From NCBI GenBank assembly GCA_003242115.1, contig QBMP01000004.1, positions 26,508 through 38,954 on the forward strand: a DNA stretch of 12,447 nt, given 5' to 3'. The DNA comes from Phormidesmis priestleyi. Its GTDB lineage: Bacteria > Cyanobacteriota > Cyanobacteriia > Phormidesmidales > Phormidesmidaceae. The notes beneath the pieces are model-generated. The model saw nothing but the letters and a program-made list of their open reading frames with translations. It was not told where the DNA came from and did no database searches. The stretch's first letter is position 1. Each line of letters opens with the position of its first letter. Below are positions 5,805 to 11,241 of this stretch, piece by piece. A program made the position numbers and the translations under genes.

Positions 5805-6616
5805 TAGCCAAAGACTCGGTGCTGGAGAGAGGGCATTTGCCGCCGGACTTGCTCTAGCCTGGAAGGGTTGATTTCAGCGATCGCCATTCCCACCGGATCG
5901 CCTGCATCTGCCAAAGTGATTCCCCAAGGATCGATAATCATCGCATGGCCATGAGTTTGTCTACGGGCATTGTGAAAGCCGGTTTGAGCGGGGGCAATGA
6001 CGTAGCAGGTATTTTCAATGGCACGGGCTTGAAGCAACACCTGCCAGTGATCTTTGCCGGTAAAAGCAGTAAAAGCAGCCGGGACAATCAGCACCTCAGC
6101 GCCCTCTTTAGAAAGCTGGCGGTACAGCTCTGGAAAGCGCACGTCATAGCAGACAGAAATCCCCAAATTACCGAGTCTTGGTGAGCTGTGAACCTTCGGT
6201 AGGGCGCTGCCGGAAGTCACTTCTTTAGACTCCTGGTAGGTATTGCCATCGGGTAAGTTCACATCAAAAAGATGAACCTTATCGTAGCGAGTGAGTTCTT
6301 CGCCATTGGCATTGACTAGCAGCGCGCGGTTGTAAGTGCGCCCGTCAGGAGAAGGGACAGGATAGCCACCGCCCAAAAGCGTGATTCGATAGCGCTGAGC
6401 CATCGTTTTAATAAACTTTTCGCTGGCAGTGCAGATTTCTTCGGCCCGCTTAAACTTGACGCTTTCATCACCCAAAAAGGAGAAATTTTCAGGCAGGGTA
6501 ATCAGCTCAGCGCCGCGACGGGTCGCTAGATCGATAAGCTCTTCGGCCTGGGCTAAGTTTTTAGCGAGATCAGGCACGCTGGTCATTTGAAGAGCAGCCG
6601 CTAGATAGGGCTTCAT
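5804..6616 (-). CDS. Carbon-nitrogen hydrolase of the nitrilase superfamily, Nit1-like
   Basis: This is a 270-residue cytosolic amidohydrolase with the full Glu-Lys-Cys catalytic set: Glu43 in LPENFSFLG, Lys113 in YDKVHLFDV, and Cys156 in SVCYDVRFPELYR. The PENFSF start, the KVHLFDV motif and the CYDVRFPELYR block are typical of the Nit/NitFhit branch, whose characterised members hydrolyse deaminated glutathione (metabolite repair). Other branches (omega-amidase, carbamoylputrescine hydrolase, true nitrilase) are less likely but not excluded. The start MKPYLAAALQMTS begins directly at the first beta-strand, as usual; only a weak GAGA precedes it. It is divergent from rplU with a 300-bp gap and ends 139 bp before the antiporter gene, so it is probably monocistronic. 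Confidence 0.92.
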   Translation of the reverse strand: MKPYLAAALQMTSVPDLAKNLAQAEELIDLATRRGAELITLPENFSFLGDESVKFKRAEEICTASEKFIKTMAQRYRITLLGGGYPVPSPDGRTYNRALLVNANGEELTRYDKVHLFDVNLPDGNTYQESKEVTSGSALPKVHSSPRLGNLGISVCYDVRFPELYRQLSKEGAEVLIVPAAFTAFTGKDHWQVLLQARAIENTCYVIAPAQTGFHNARRQTHGHAMIIDPWGITLADAGDPVGMAIAEINPSRLEQVRRQMPSLQHRVFG

Positions 6617-6916
6617 AAGTCTCTAATTGCAGGTTGTGGACAAAAATGAGCGAAAAACAAATTTCAAAGTTGAAGCTAGTGCAAATACAAGCGGGCCTCT
6701 AATTGTACAGCGTTAGCTGTGATCTCTTAAAGTTTGCGCTCAAGCCCCCTTGACAGAGAGAAGCTTTTGCTTGGACAATAGTTATTCACAATTTTACAGT
6801 ACTCACAAGAACTGCTCGGATCAGGTAAAAAGGTTTGAGTTCGATTCAAGTTTGCTTGGATTTCGAGCTAGCTCAATCGGTTGACCTACCTGTACGGCAA
6901 AAGGAATAAGGAAATT
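6617..6916. other. Divergent promoter region between the hydrolase and rplU
   Basis: It contains the rplU promoter (6750-6779) and about 130 bases of rplU leader. The hydrolase promoter must lie toward 6617-6700, but I could not choose one. No open frame upstream of rplU is convincing. Confidence 0.6.
6750..6779 (+). promoter_or_regulatory. sigma70-type promoter of rplU-rpmA
   Basis: A consensus TTGACA (6750-6755) is followed after 18 bases by GACAAT (6774-6779, four of six matches to TATAAT). Initiation near 6786 would give a leader of about 130 bases before rplU, long enough for post-transcriptional control; no known L21 leader fold was recognised. Confidence 0.6.
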
Positions 6917-7255
6917 ATGGCTTACGCGATTATTGCAGCAGGGGGCACCCAAATTAGGGTAGAGCCCGGTCGATTTTACGATATCAATCGGTTGCCGGTA
7001 GAGCCTGACGAAAAGATTACAATTGACAATGTGCTGATGGTAGAAAATGACGGTGATGTCAGCATTGGTCAGCCTTTAGTAGAAGGCGCGACCGTGAGCG
7101 GCACAATTGTGAGCCATTTGCGCGCTAGAAAAATTATTGTCTACAAAATGCAGCCGAAGAAGAAAACCCGTAAGAAGCAAGGTCACCGTCAGGATTTGAC
7201 GCGGGTGATGATCGATTCGATTACGGTTGGCGGACAGACAATTACGGCAGAATAA
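6917..7255 (+). CDS. rplU: Large-subunit ribosomal protein bL21
   Basis: bL21 binds 23S rRNA in the 50S subunit and contacts L20. The 112-residue product starts MAYAIIAAGGTQIRV and has the standard Tyr-Ala-Ile-Ile strand, the central NVLMVENDG block, the basic hexapeptide region QPKKKTRKKQGHRQ (about 77-90), and the end IDSITVGG. I chose ATG 6917, preceded by AAGGA at 6908-6912. A longer frame from 6881 would add 12 residues (MTYLYGKRNKEI) not found in the family. rpmA follows 47 bp downstream, the classical bacterial pairing. Confidence 0.97.
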   Translation: MAYAIIAAGGTQIRVEPGRFYDINRLPVEPDEKITIDNVLMVENDGDVSIGQPLVEGATVSGTIVSHLRARKIIVYKMQPKKKTRKKQGHRQDLTRVMIDSITVGGQTITAE

Positions 7256-7302
7256 CGATTAAGACAGCTCCAGAACAACTACACCAGGAGAATTATTAAG
7301 GC

Positions 7303-7563
7303 ATGGCACATAAAAAAGGCACAGGCAGTACTCGTAACGGTCGCGACTCTAACGCTCAGCGACTGGGCGTCAAAAAGTATGGTGGCGAGCAGGTGATTGC
7401 TGGCAACATCCTCGTGCGTCAGCGCGGGACTAAGTACCATGTGGGCGAGAATGTTGGGATCGGCGGCGATGATACGTTGTTTTCCCTCATCGACGGCTTT
7501 GTAAAGTTTGAGCGTAAGGGTAAGAGCCGTAAGAAGGTGAGTGTGTACCCGGCGACTGTCTAG
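7303..7563 (+). CDS. rpmA: Large-subunit ribosomal protein bL27
   Basis: bL27 sits near the peptidyl transferase centre, with its N-terminal tail reaching the tRNA acceptor ends. The 86-residue product begins [16 protein letters not shown], the form without the N-terminal propeptide that is cleaved in Firmicutes. It continues with the conserved LGVKKYGGE and [19 protein letters not shown] (52-70) blocks. AGGAG (7286-7290) lies 12 bases upstream of the ATG. It is co-transcribed with rplU and ends 30 bases before a terminator. Confidence 0.98.
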   Translation: MAHKKGTGSTRNGRDSNAQRLGVKKYGGEQVIAGNILVRQRGTKYHVGENVGIGGDDTLFSLIDGFVKFERKGKSRKKVSVYPATV

Positions 7564-7592
7564 CCTCTTGAAAGGGTTTTAGCTATTTTTTG

Positions 7593-7628
7593 GCCCCACT
7601 ATTCTCTATCGAGAGCAGTGGGGCTTTT
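7593..7628 (+). terminator. Rho-independent terminator of rplU-rpmA
   Basis: GCCCCACT (7593-7600) pairs with AGTGGGGC (7617-7624), with a further CTCT/GAGAG stem inside, followed by TTTT (7625-7628). It is directed on the plus strand between rpmA and the convergent thioesterase gene; there is no matching U-tract for the minus strand. Confidence 0.85.
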
Positions 7629-7652
7629 GGTATGGGAATCTTATTTTTGGAG

Positions 7653-8090
7653 CTACGAGGTCAACTTCGCCGGAACGGCTTCGTCAGGGACGACTTCAAA
7701 AGCAGTGGCCACAGCAGCAGGCATGGCTTTGGGGCGGCCTGTTTTGGCATCGGCGAAAACCCAATCGGTTTCACCCGTTGCGAGGACGGCTCCATCGCTG
7801 AGGCGGAAAAATTTGTACTTGCGTAGGGCTCGGACTTTGCGAATGTTGGCAATCCAGGTAAGGATAGCAATGGCTTCGCCTTCAAAAGCCGATTGCAGGT
7901 ATTTAATCCGGTGAGCGCGGACGACCCAGGTGCAGCCGATGGCGGAGCTAGCCTGGGCGCAAGGGGTATGGTTGGCATGGGCGATCGCGACATCCTGCAT
8001 CCACTGCACATACGCCACATTATTTAAGTGCCCATTCTCATCAATTGCCGCCGCCGGTACCGTAATTTCGTAGCGATAGATAGCCGACAT
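7653..8090 (-). CDS. Acyl-CoA/ACP thioesterase, hotdog fold (4HBT-like)
   Basis: This is a 145-residue single-domain hotdog protein. The signature IDENGHLNNVAYVQWMQDVA-like segment (16-35) has Asp17, the helix-capping GH (20-21) and Asn23/Asn24, as in 4-hydroxybenzoyl-CoA thioesterase-type enzymes that cleave acyl-CoA or acyl-ACP. The remaining hotdog strands can be followed (RIKYLQSAFEGE at about 61-72, LATGETDWVF at about 103-112). The substrate cannot be read from the sequence. Cyanobacteria need a DHNA-CoA thioesterase for phylloquinone, but that family has a different active-site motif, so I do not assign it. It is convergent with rpmA and divergent from the antitoxin gene at 8256. Confidence 0.85.
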   Translation of the reverse strand: MSAIYRYEITVPAAAIDENGHLNNVAYVQWMQDVAIAHANHTPCAQASSAIGCTWVVRAHRIKYLQSAFEGEAIAILTWIANIRKVRALRKYKFFRLSDGAVLATGETDWVFADAKTGRPKAMPAAVATAFEVVPDEAVPAKLTS

Positions 8091-8207
8091 AGAAAAAATA
8101 GATCACTGCCTTGTTACTTTAGCAATAGATATCTAATCGCAAAACAACATTCGACCCCACATTTAGTCCTACACTCAACCGACACTTAGCCAGAGGAATA
8201 CCGAGGC

Positions 8208-8228
8208 GTAGCCTGAATGGGCTACAAT
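8208..8228 (+). promoter_or_regulatory. Antitoxin promoter -10 with overlapping operator-like dyad
   Basis: TACAAT (8223-8228) is a good -10; no strong -35 is visible. GTAGCC (8208-8213) and GGCTAC (8220-8225) form a perfect inverted repeat with six bases between, and its right arm overlaps the -10. Ribbon-helix-helix antitoxins repress their own operons by binding such dyads, so this is a plausible operator (inference). Confidence 0.55.
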
Positions 8229-8255
8229 AACAGACATCGTAAAAAAGGTTGAGCT

Positions 8256-8516
8256 ATGGCAAAAGACGCCACCGTGAGAGCCAGAATTGATCCCGATCTC
8301 AAATTAGAAGTTGAGCGCCTGTTTGAGGAGCTAGGTATTTCTACAACGGAGGCTATCACACTGTTTTATCGCCAAGTTAAGTTACGAAACGGTCTTCCTT
8401 TTGAGCTTATTGTTCCTAATCAAACGACGGAAAAAGTCTTTAGAGATACTGATGCCAACAAAGAGTTAGTTCGCTTTAATGACGCGGATGAAATGTTTGG
8501 GCAACTTGGCATCTAA
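8256..8516 (+). CDS. RelB/DinJ-family antitoxin
   Basis: This is an 86-residue ribbon-helix-helix protein. The N-terminal strand ATVRARIDPDLK (5-16) is the DNA-contacting ribbon and the following helices, EVERLFEELGISTTEAITLFYRQ (19-41), form the dimer; the pattern is that of DinJ/RelB. The C-terminal half (FELIVPNQTT..., 49 onward) is the part that wraps the toxin. Length is complete for the family. AAAGG (8244-8248) precedes the ATG. Normally a YafQ/RelE-type mRNase follows with start/stop overlap; here only an 18-codon stub overlaps the stop codon (8516-8572). The antitoxin therefore appears orphaned, perhaps kept as a regulator or as an anti-addiction gene. Confidence 0.88.
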   Translation: MAKDATVRARIDPDLKLEVERLFEELGISTTEAITLFYRQVKLRNGLPFELIVPNQTTEKVFRDTDANKELVRFNDADEMFGQLGI

Positions 8517-8572
8517 TGCTCAAGCCATCCTACCGAATAGGAAGCAAAAAGTTAGACATGAATGTCATATAG
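8516..8572 (+). pseudogene. Possible remnant of the cognate toxin start
   Basis: An ATG overlaps the antitoxin stop codon (TAATG, 8514-8518), the coupling used by antitoxin-toxin operons. It opens an 18-codon frame, MLKPSYRIGSKKLDMNVI, ending at TAG 8570-8572. Cyanobacterial YafQ-like toxins often begin with a similar MLKP stretch, so this may be the broken start of the lost toxin. No continuation of a toxin is found in the other plus frames up to the methyltransferase gene. The match is short, so this is tentative. Confidence 0.35.
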
Positions 8573-8643
8573 GCACGGTGAAGTTCGACGGCTGGCGTTA
8601 ACTCTGGATGAGACGGAGGCATGAGAACATGTGATCACAAAGC

Positions 8644-8678
8644 TTGCAAGTACCCTCCTTAAATAGTAGCATGGGTAC
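8644..8678 (+). promoter_or_regulatory. Methyltransferase promoter with inverted repeat GTACCC/GGGTAC
   Basis: TTGCAA (8644-8649) and TAGCAT (8667-8672), 17 bases apart, form a plausible promoter about 30 bases before the methyltransferase ATG. The perfect 6-bp inverted repeat GTACCC (8650-8655) / GGGTAC (8673-8678) places one arm right after each hexamer. This is a candidate operator for the helix-turn-helix domain of the methyltransferase itself (inference). Confidence 0.45.
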
Positions 8679-8704
8679 CTAGTTTTAGTTTCGCGCCCGA
8701 AATA

Positions 8705-10135
8705 ATGGCTGACCAATACCTCTCTGTGAAAGAAACTTCTGAAATCTTAAGCTGCTCGGAGCAATATGTTCGCCAATTGCTTCGGCATGGCGAAATCGGC
8801 GGGGAGAGGATTAGCAGTCGGTGGATTGTAGCCTCAGAATCAGTTCAGGATTACCGTATCAAGGGAGAAGATATCAATTTAAGCATTCCCGATCACGGGC
8901 GGCGCTCGTTCAGCAAACCCAGTTTTAAAGCCTTGAGCTTTTTTTCTGGCTGCATGGGGCTAGATTTGGGATTAGAAAAGGAAGGCATCAAGGTGCTACT
9001 TGCTTGCGAAACTGATTCAGCCGCCCGAAAAACCATTGAGACAAATCGACCGGACATAGCGCTGATTGGGGATATTAGGGATTATTCAGCGGCAGAAATT
9101 CGAGCAAAAGCGGGATTGAGTTCGACTGATGAGATTGATGTAATCGTTGGCGGCCCACCATGCCAAGCCTTTAGCAGCGCCGGAAAGCGCCAAGGATTCA
9201 ATGATGATCGAGGCAATGTCTTCTTGACATTTATTGATCTCATCATTGAACTCAAACCTAGATTTGCAGTGATTGAAAATGTTCGAGGACTATTATCCGC
9301 TCCGTTAAAACATCGACCTCATGAAATGAGAGGGAAGAATTTCCCACCATTGTCTCAGGATGAGCAAAGAGGGGGAGCTTTGCTCTTTATTACGCGAAAG
9401 CTAAAAGAATCGGGGTATAGCATTTCCTTCAACTTATATAATTCTGCTAATTTTGGATCGCCACAAAAACGAGAAAGGATTGTTATTGCTTGTAGTCGCG
9501 ATGGAGAAAAACTTCCCTATCTCACACCGACTCACTCAGAGAAGAGTTTATATGGCCTTCCAGAGTGGAGGACGCTACGAGAAGCTTTAGAAGGTCTTCC
9601 TAAAAATGGACATCACTTTGTCAAGTTTCCTAAAAAACGGCTCAAATATTACAGGCTTCTAAAGCCTGGACAATACTGGCGGGATTTAACGGAAGCGTTA
9701 CACCAAGAAGCGCTAGGGGCGTCTTATCATGCAGGAGGGGGGAAAACTGGGTTTTACCGAAGGCTAGCTTGGAATAAGCCTGCCCCAACGTTAGTAACCC
9801 ATCCAGCTATGCCTGCAACTGATCTAGCACATCCAGAAGAAGACAGACCACTGAGTATTGAAGAGTATAAACGCATTCAAGAATTTCCAGAAGATTGGAT
9901 TATTGCAGGTACTTTACTTAATCAATATCGGCAAGTTGGAAATGCTGTTCCCTGCTCTTTAGGAAGAGCGATCGCCAGGATGTTGCTGACTTATTTAAAG
10001 GGTGAAGTGCCAAGCCTTTACCCAGACTTTCGCTATTCTCGATACCATAAGACTGACGATGTAAGTTGGGCAATTGATACTTTGAGTCACCTTGAAGACT
10101 CCACGGAAAAACAGTTATCTCTAATCTTAGTTTGA
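8705..10135 (+). CDS. DNA (cytosine-5) methyltransferase with N-terminal helix-turn-helix
   Basis: This type II modification enzyme transfers methyl from S-adenosylmethionine to C5 of cytosine. Motifs in order are I FFSGCMGLDLGL (79-90), II Glu102, IV GGPPCQAFS (149-157) with nucleophile Cys153, VI ENV (191-193), VIII QKRER (254-258), a target-recognition region (about 265-380), and X QVGNAVP (410-416). Ahead of these, residues 4-52 form an excisionase/MerR-like helix-turn-helix (LSVKETSEILSCSEQYVRQLL, then a short wing), absent from most C5 methyltransferases and possibly an autoregulatory domain. The start follows from this domain; no Shine-Dalgarno is visible. The gene overlaps the convergent endonuclease gene by nine bases. 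Target GGWCC is inferred from the partner and the site scarcity. It contains one HIP1 site (9968), so it has spent time in cyanobacterial genomes. Confidence 0.95.
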   Translation: MADQYLSVKETSEILSCSEQYVRQLLRHGEIGGERISSRWIVASESVQDYRIKGEDINLSIPDHGRRSFSKPSFKALSFFSGCMGLDLGLEKEGIKVLLACETDSAARKTIETNRPDIALIGDIRDYSAAEIRAKAGLSSTDEIDVIVGGPPCQAFSSAGKRQGFNDDRGNVFLTFIDLIIELKPRFAVIENVRGLLSAPLKHRPHEMRGKNFPPLSQDEQRGGALLFITRKLKESGYSISFNLYNSANFGSPQKRERIVIACSRDGEKLPYLTPTHSEKSLYGLPEWRTLREALEGLPKNGHHFVKFPKKRLKYYRLLKPGQYWRDLTEALHQEALGASYHAGGGKTGFYRRLAWNKPAPTLVTHPAMPATDLAHPEEDRPLSIEEYKRIQEFPEDWIIAGTLLNQYRQVGNAVPCSLGRAIARMLLTYLKGEVPSLYPDFRYSRYHKTDDVSWAIDTLSHLEDSTEKQLSLILV

Positions 10136-10879
10136 TGAATTCGATAAATCTTGCCAAGGGTTGTTCATTTCTATAGCTAAGGCATCCAGATTGCCGCACA
10201 GAACCTGTTGAACAAAACTAACAAAATTTTCTTCAGAGAATCGATCTGTGTCGTACTTTTCGTTAAAATGAGACCATCGATAGAAACCTGTTTTAGCATC
10301 AACCCTATACCATTTTTCAATTGGCTGATTAATTCTTACTCTAGAAGACGAACTGTTTTCCGAGTTGCTGCGGCTCTTGACCTGTAAGAGAGAACCATCA
10401 ACGTTACAAAAATCTACGTGGCGAATAGATTCTCCCCAACAGCAATACCAACCATAATCAGCAAGTTGATCGGCCAAAAATTCTTCTAGTAATAATCCCT
10501 GAATATTTTCTGCCGACATTGATAGTCTGTGGGCGTATTTGATTTGCTCAAGATGCTCCGCTTTTAGTCCTGTCAAGCGAGCATTGATGATTGTATTGAC
10601 GATTGGATCAGCAACTGTTCTTGGTGGTTGTGAGATTCGTCTCGAAATTCGATTCTTATAGCTATTGCTATATCTTTTCAACCAACTCTCAGCTAACAGT
10701 TCCGGTGTATTGGCTTTCAGCGATGGAGAAAGTCCTGGATTTCTGTAGCAGGCTGTTAAAATTGTGCGATGCGCTTCAAGAAATAGCTGATCTGGTTTGG
10801 AGAACGCATCTCGAAAGATTTGCAAAAAGTTTTCATCAGAACTTGAAGTGCTGATGATGGTATCAAAGTTGACTGGCAT
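10127..10879 (-). CDS. Type II restriction endonuclease, SinI-like
   Basis: This is a 250-residue protein convergent with the methyltransferase and overlapping it by nine bases, the expected place for the cognate nuclease. The central part fits a PD-(D/E)XK core: Glu132/133 in LLLEEFLADQLADYGW, Asp156 in IRHVDFC, and QVK (166-168) in LLQVKSR, with Gln in place of the usual acidic residue of the (D/E)XK pair. Overall size and layout recall the SinI family (cuts GGWCC); I hold this with moderate confidence. AGAAGG lies about 11 bases upstream of the ATG. The gene is AT-richer than its housekeeping neighbours. Its separate, opposed promoter lets modification and cutting be controlled independently. 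Two mutually exclusive dyads lie at 10895-10936. Confidence 0.75.
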   Translation of the reverse strand: MPVNFDTIISTSSSDENFLQIFRDAFSKPDQLFLEAHRTILTACYRNPGLSPSLKANTPELLAESWLKRYSNSYKNRISRRISQPPRTVADPIVNTIINARLTGLKAEHLEQIKYAHRLSMSAENIQGLLLEEFLADQLADYGWYCCWGESIRHVDFCNVDGSLLQVKSRSNSENSSSSRVRINQPIEKWYRVDAKTGFYRWSHFNEKYDTDRFSEENFVSFVQQVLCGNLDALAIEMNNPWQDLSNSSN

Positions 10880-10894
10880 TCAATATTTCCCTTC

Positions 10895-10936
10895 TGGACA
10901 TACGAAAACACGAAACAAAAATGTCCAAGTCGTATG
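10895..10936 (-). promoter_or_regulatory. Interleaved inverted repeats upstream of the endonuclease gene
   Basis: TGGACAT (10895-10901) pairs with ATGTCCA (10921-10927), and CATACGA (10899-10905) pairs with TCGTATG (10930-10936). The two stems share three bases of one arm and so exclude each other. They lie 16-57 bases upstream of the endonuclease start, in its promoter/leader. They could be an operator or a leader switch; function is not shown. Confidence 0.4.
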
Positions 10937-10995
10937 CCACAATGCTTGTCCTGAGTTTGCTTTCCAAAGTTTAAGCTGCTGTTCTCTATCCAGCA

Positions 10996-11053
10996 AGGTA
11001 ATAGCTAGTACCTCCGCCGAGGCTTGAATCCGTCAAACGAGTCACTCGGCGGA
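10996..11053. repeat. Two adjacent dyads
   Basis: Positions 10996-11013 form an 18-bp palindrome (AGGTAATAG/CTAGTACCT) with one mismatched pair. From its last base, TCCGCCGAG (11013-11021) pairs perfectly with CTCGGCGGA (11045-11053) across a 23-base loop. The GC-rich second stem is followed by TTTC rather than a U-tract, so it is at best a weak terminator. Confidence 0.6.
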
Positions 11054-11100
11054 TTTCGATAAATGACTCATGCTATCGATTATGCTAAAACTGGCAAGAA

Positions 11101-11186
11101 TTAATTAAGTGCCATTTAATCGGCTATCTGTACGCAGAGCGCATCTAGCTAGTCAGTGCGCACCCCAAACCGCTAGGCTTAATTAA
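11101..11186. repeat. Nested inverted repeats upstream of metG
   Basis: TTAATTAAG (11101-11109) pairs with CTTAATTAA (11178-11186). Between them GCGCA (11139-11143) pairs with TGCGC (11157-11161), enclosing the palindrome CTAGCTAG (11145-11152). The outer arm ends 55 bases before the metG start, so the structure could lie in the metG leader or promoter. Confidence 0.5.
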
Positions 11187-11241
11187 AGCTGTTTACAAGT
11201 TTGATCTGAGTCCTTTAGCCACTTTCCATACCACCTCTTAT

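Larger units (their letters stand above)
10880..11241. other. Intergenic region between the endonuclease gene and metG
   Basis: No gene is supported in either strand. The region contains, in order, the interleaved dyads upstream of the endonuclease gene, a dyad pair at 10996-11053 and a nested inverted repeat at 11101-11186. The metG promoter must lie here, but I cannot place it reliably. Confidence 0.6.

Noticed and set aside
6881..6916. Extended start for bL21
   Set aside because: The 12 added residues are foreign to the family and ATG 6917 has an AAGGA at proper distance.
8533..8625. Minus-strand frame of about 31 codons (MPPSHPELTPAVELH...) between antitoxin and methyltransferase
   Set aside because: Too short, a stop lies just upstream, and there is no ribosome binding site or recognised family; it could be a decayed fragment but cannot be supported.
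9918..10199. 93-codon minus-strand frame spanning the methyltransferase/endonuclease junction
   Set aside because: It is a shadow of both real genes, which have clear motifs in other frames.
10603..11027. Plus-strand frames opposite and beyond the endonuclease gene start
   Set aside because: They are antisense to the endonuclease gene and lack coding features beyond it.
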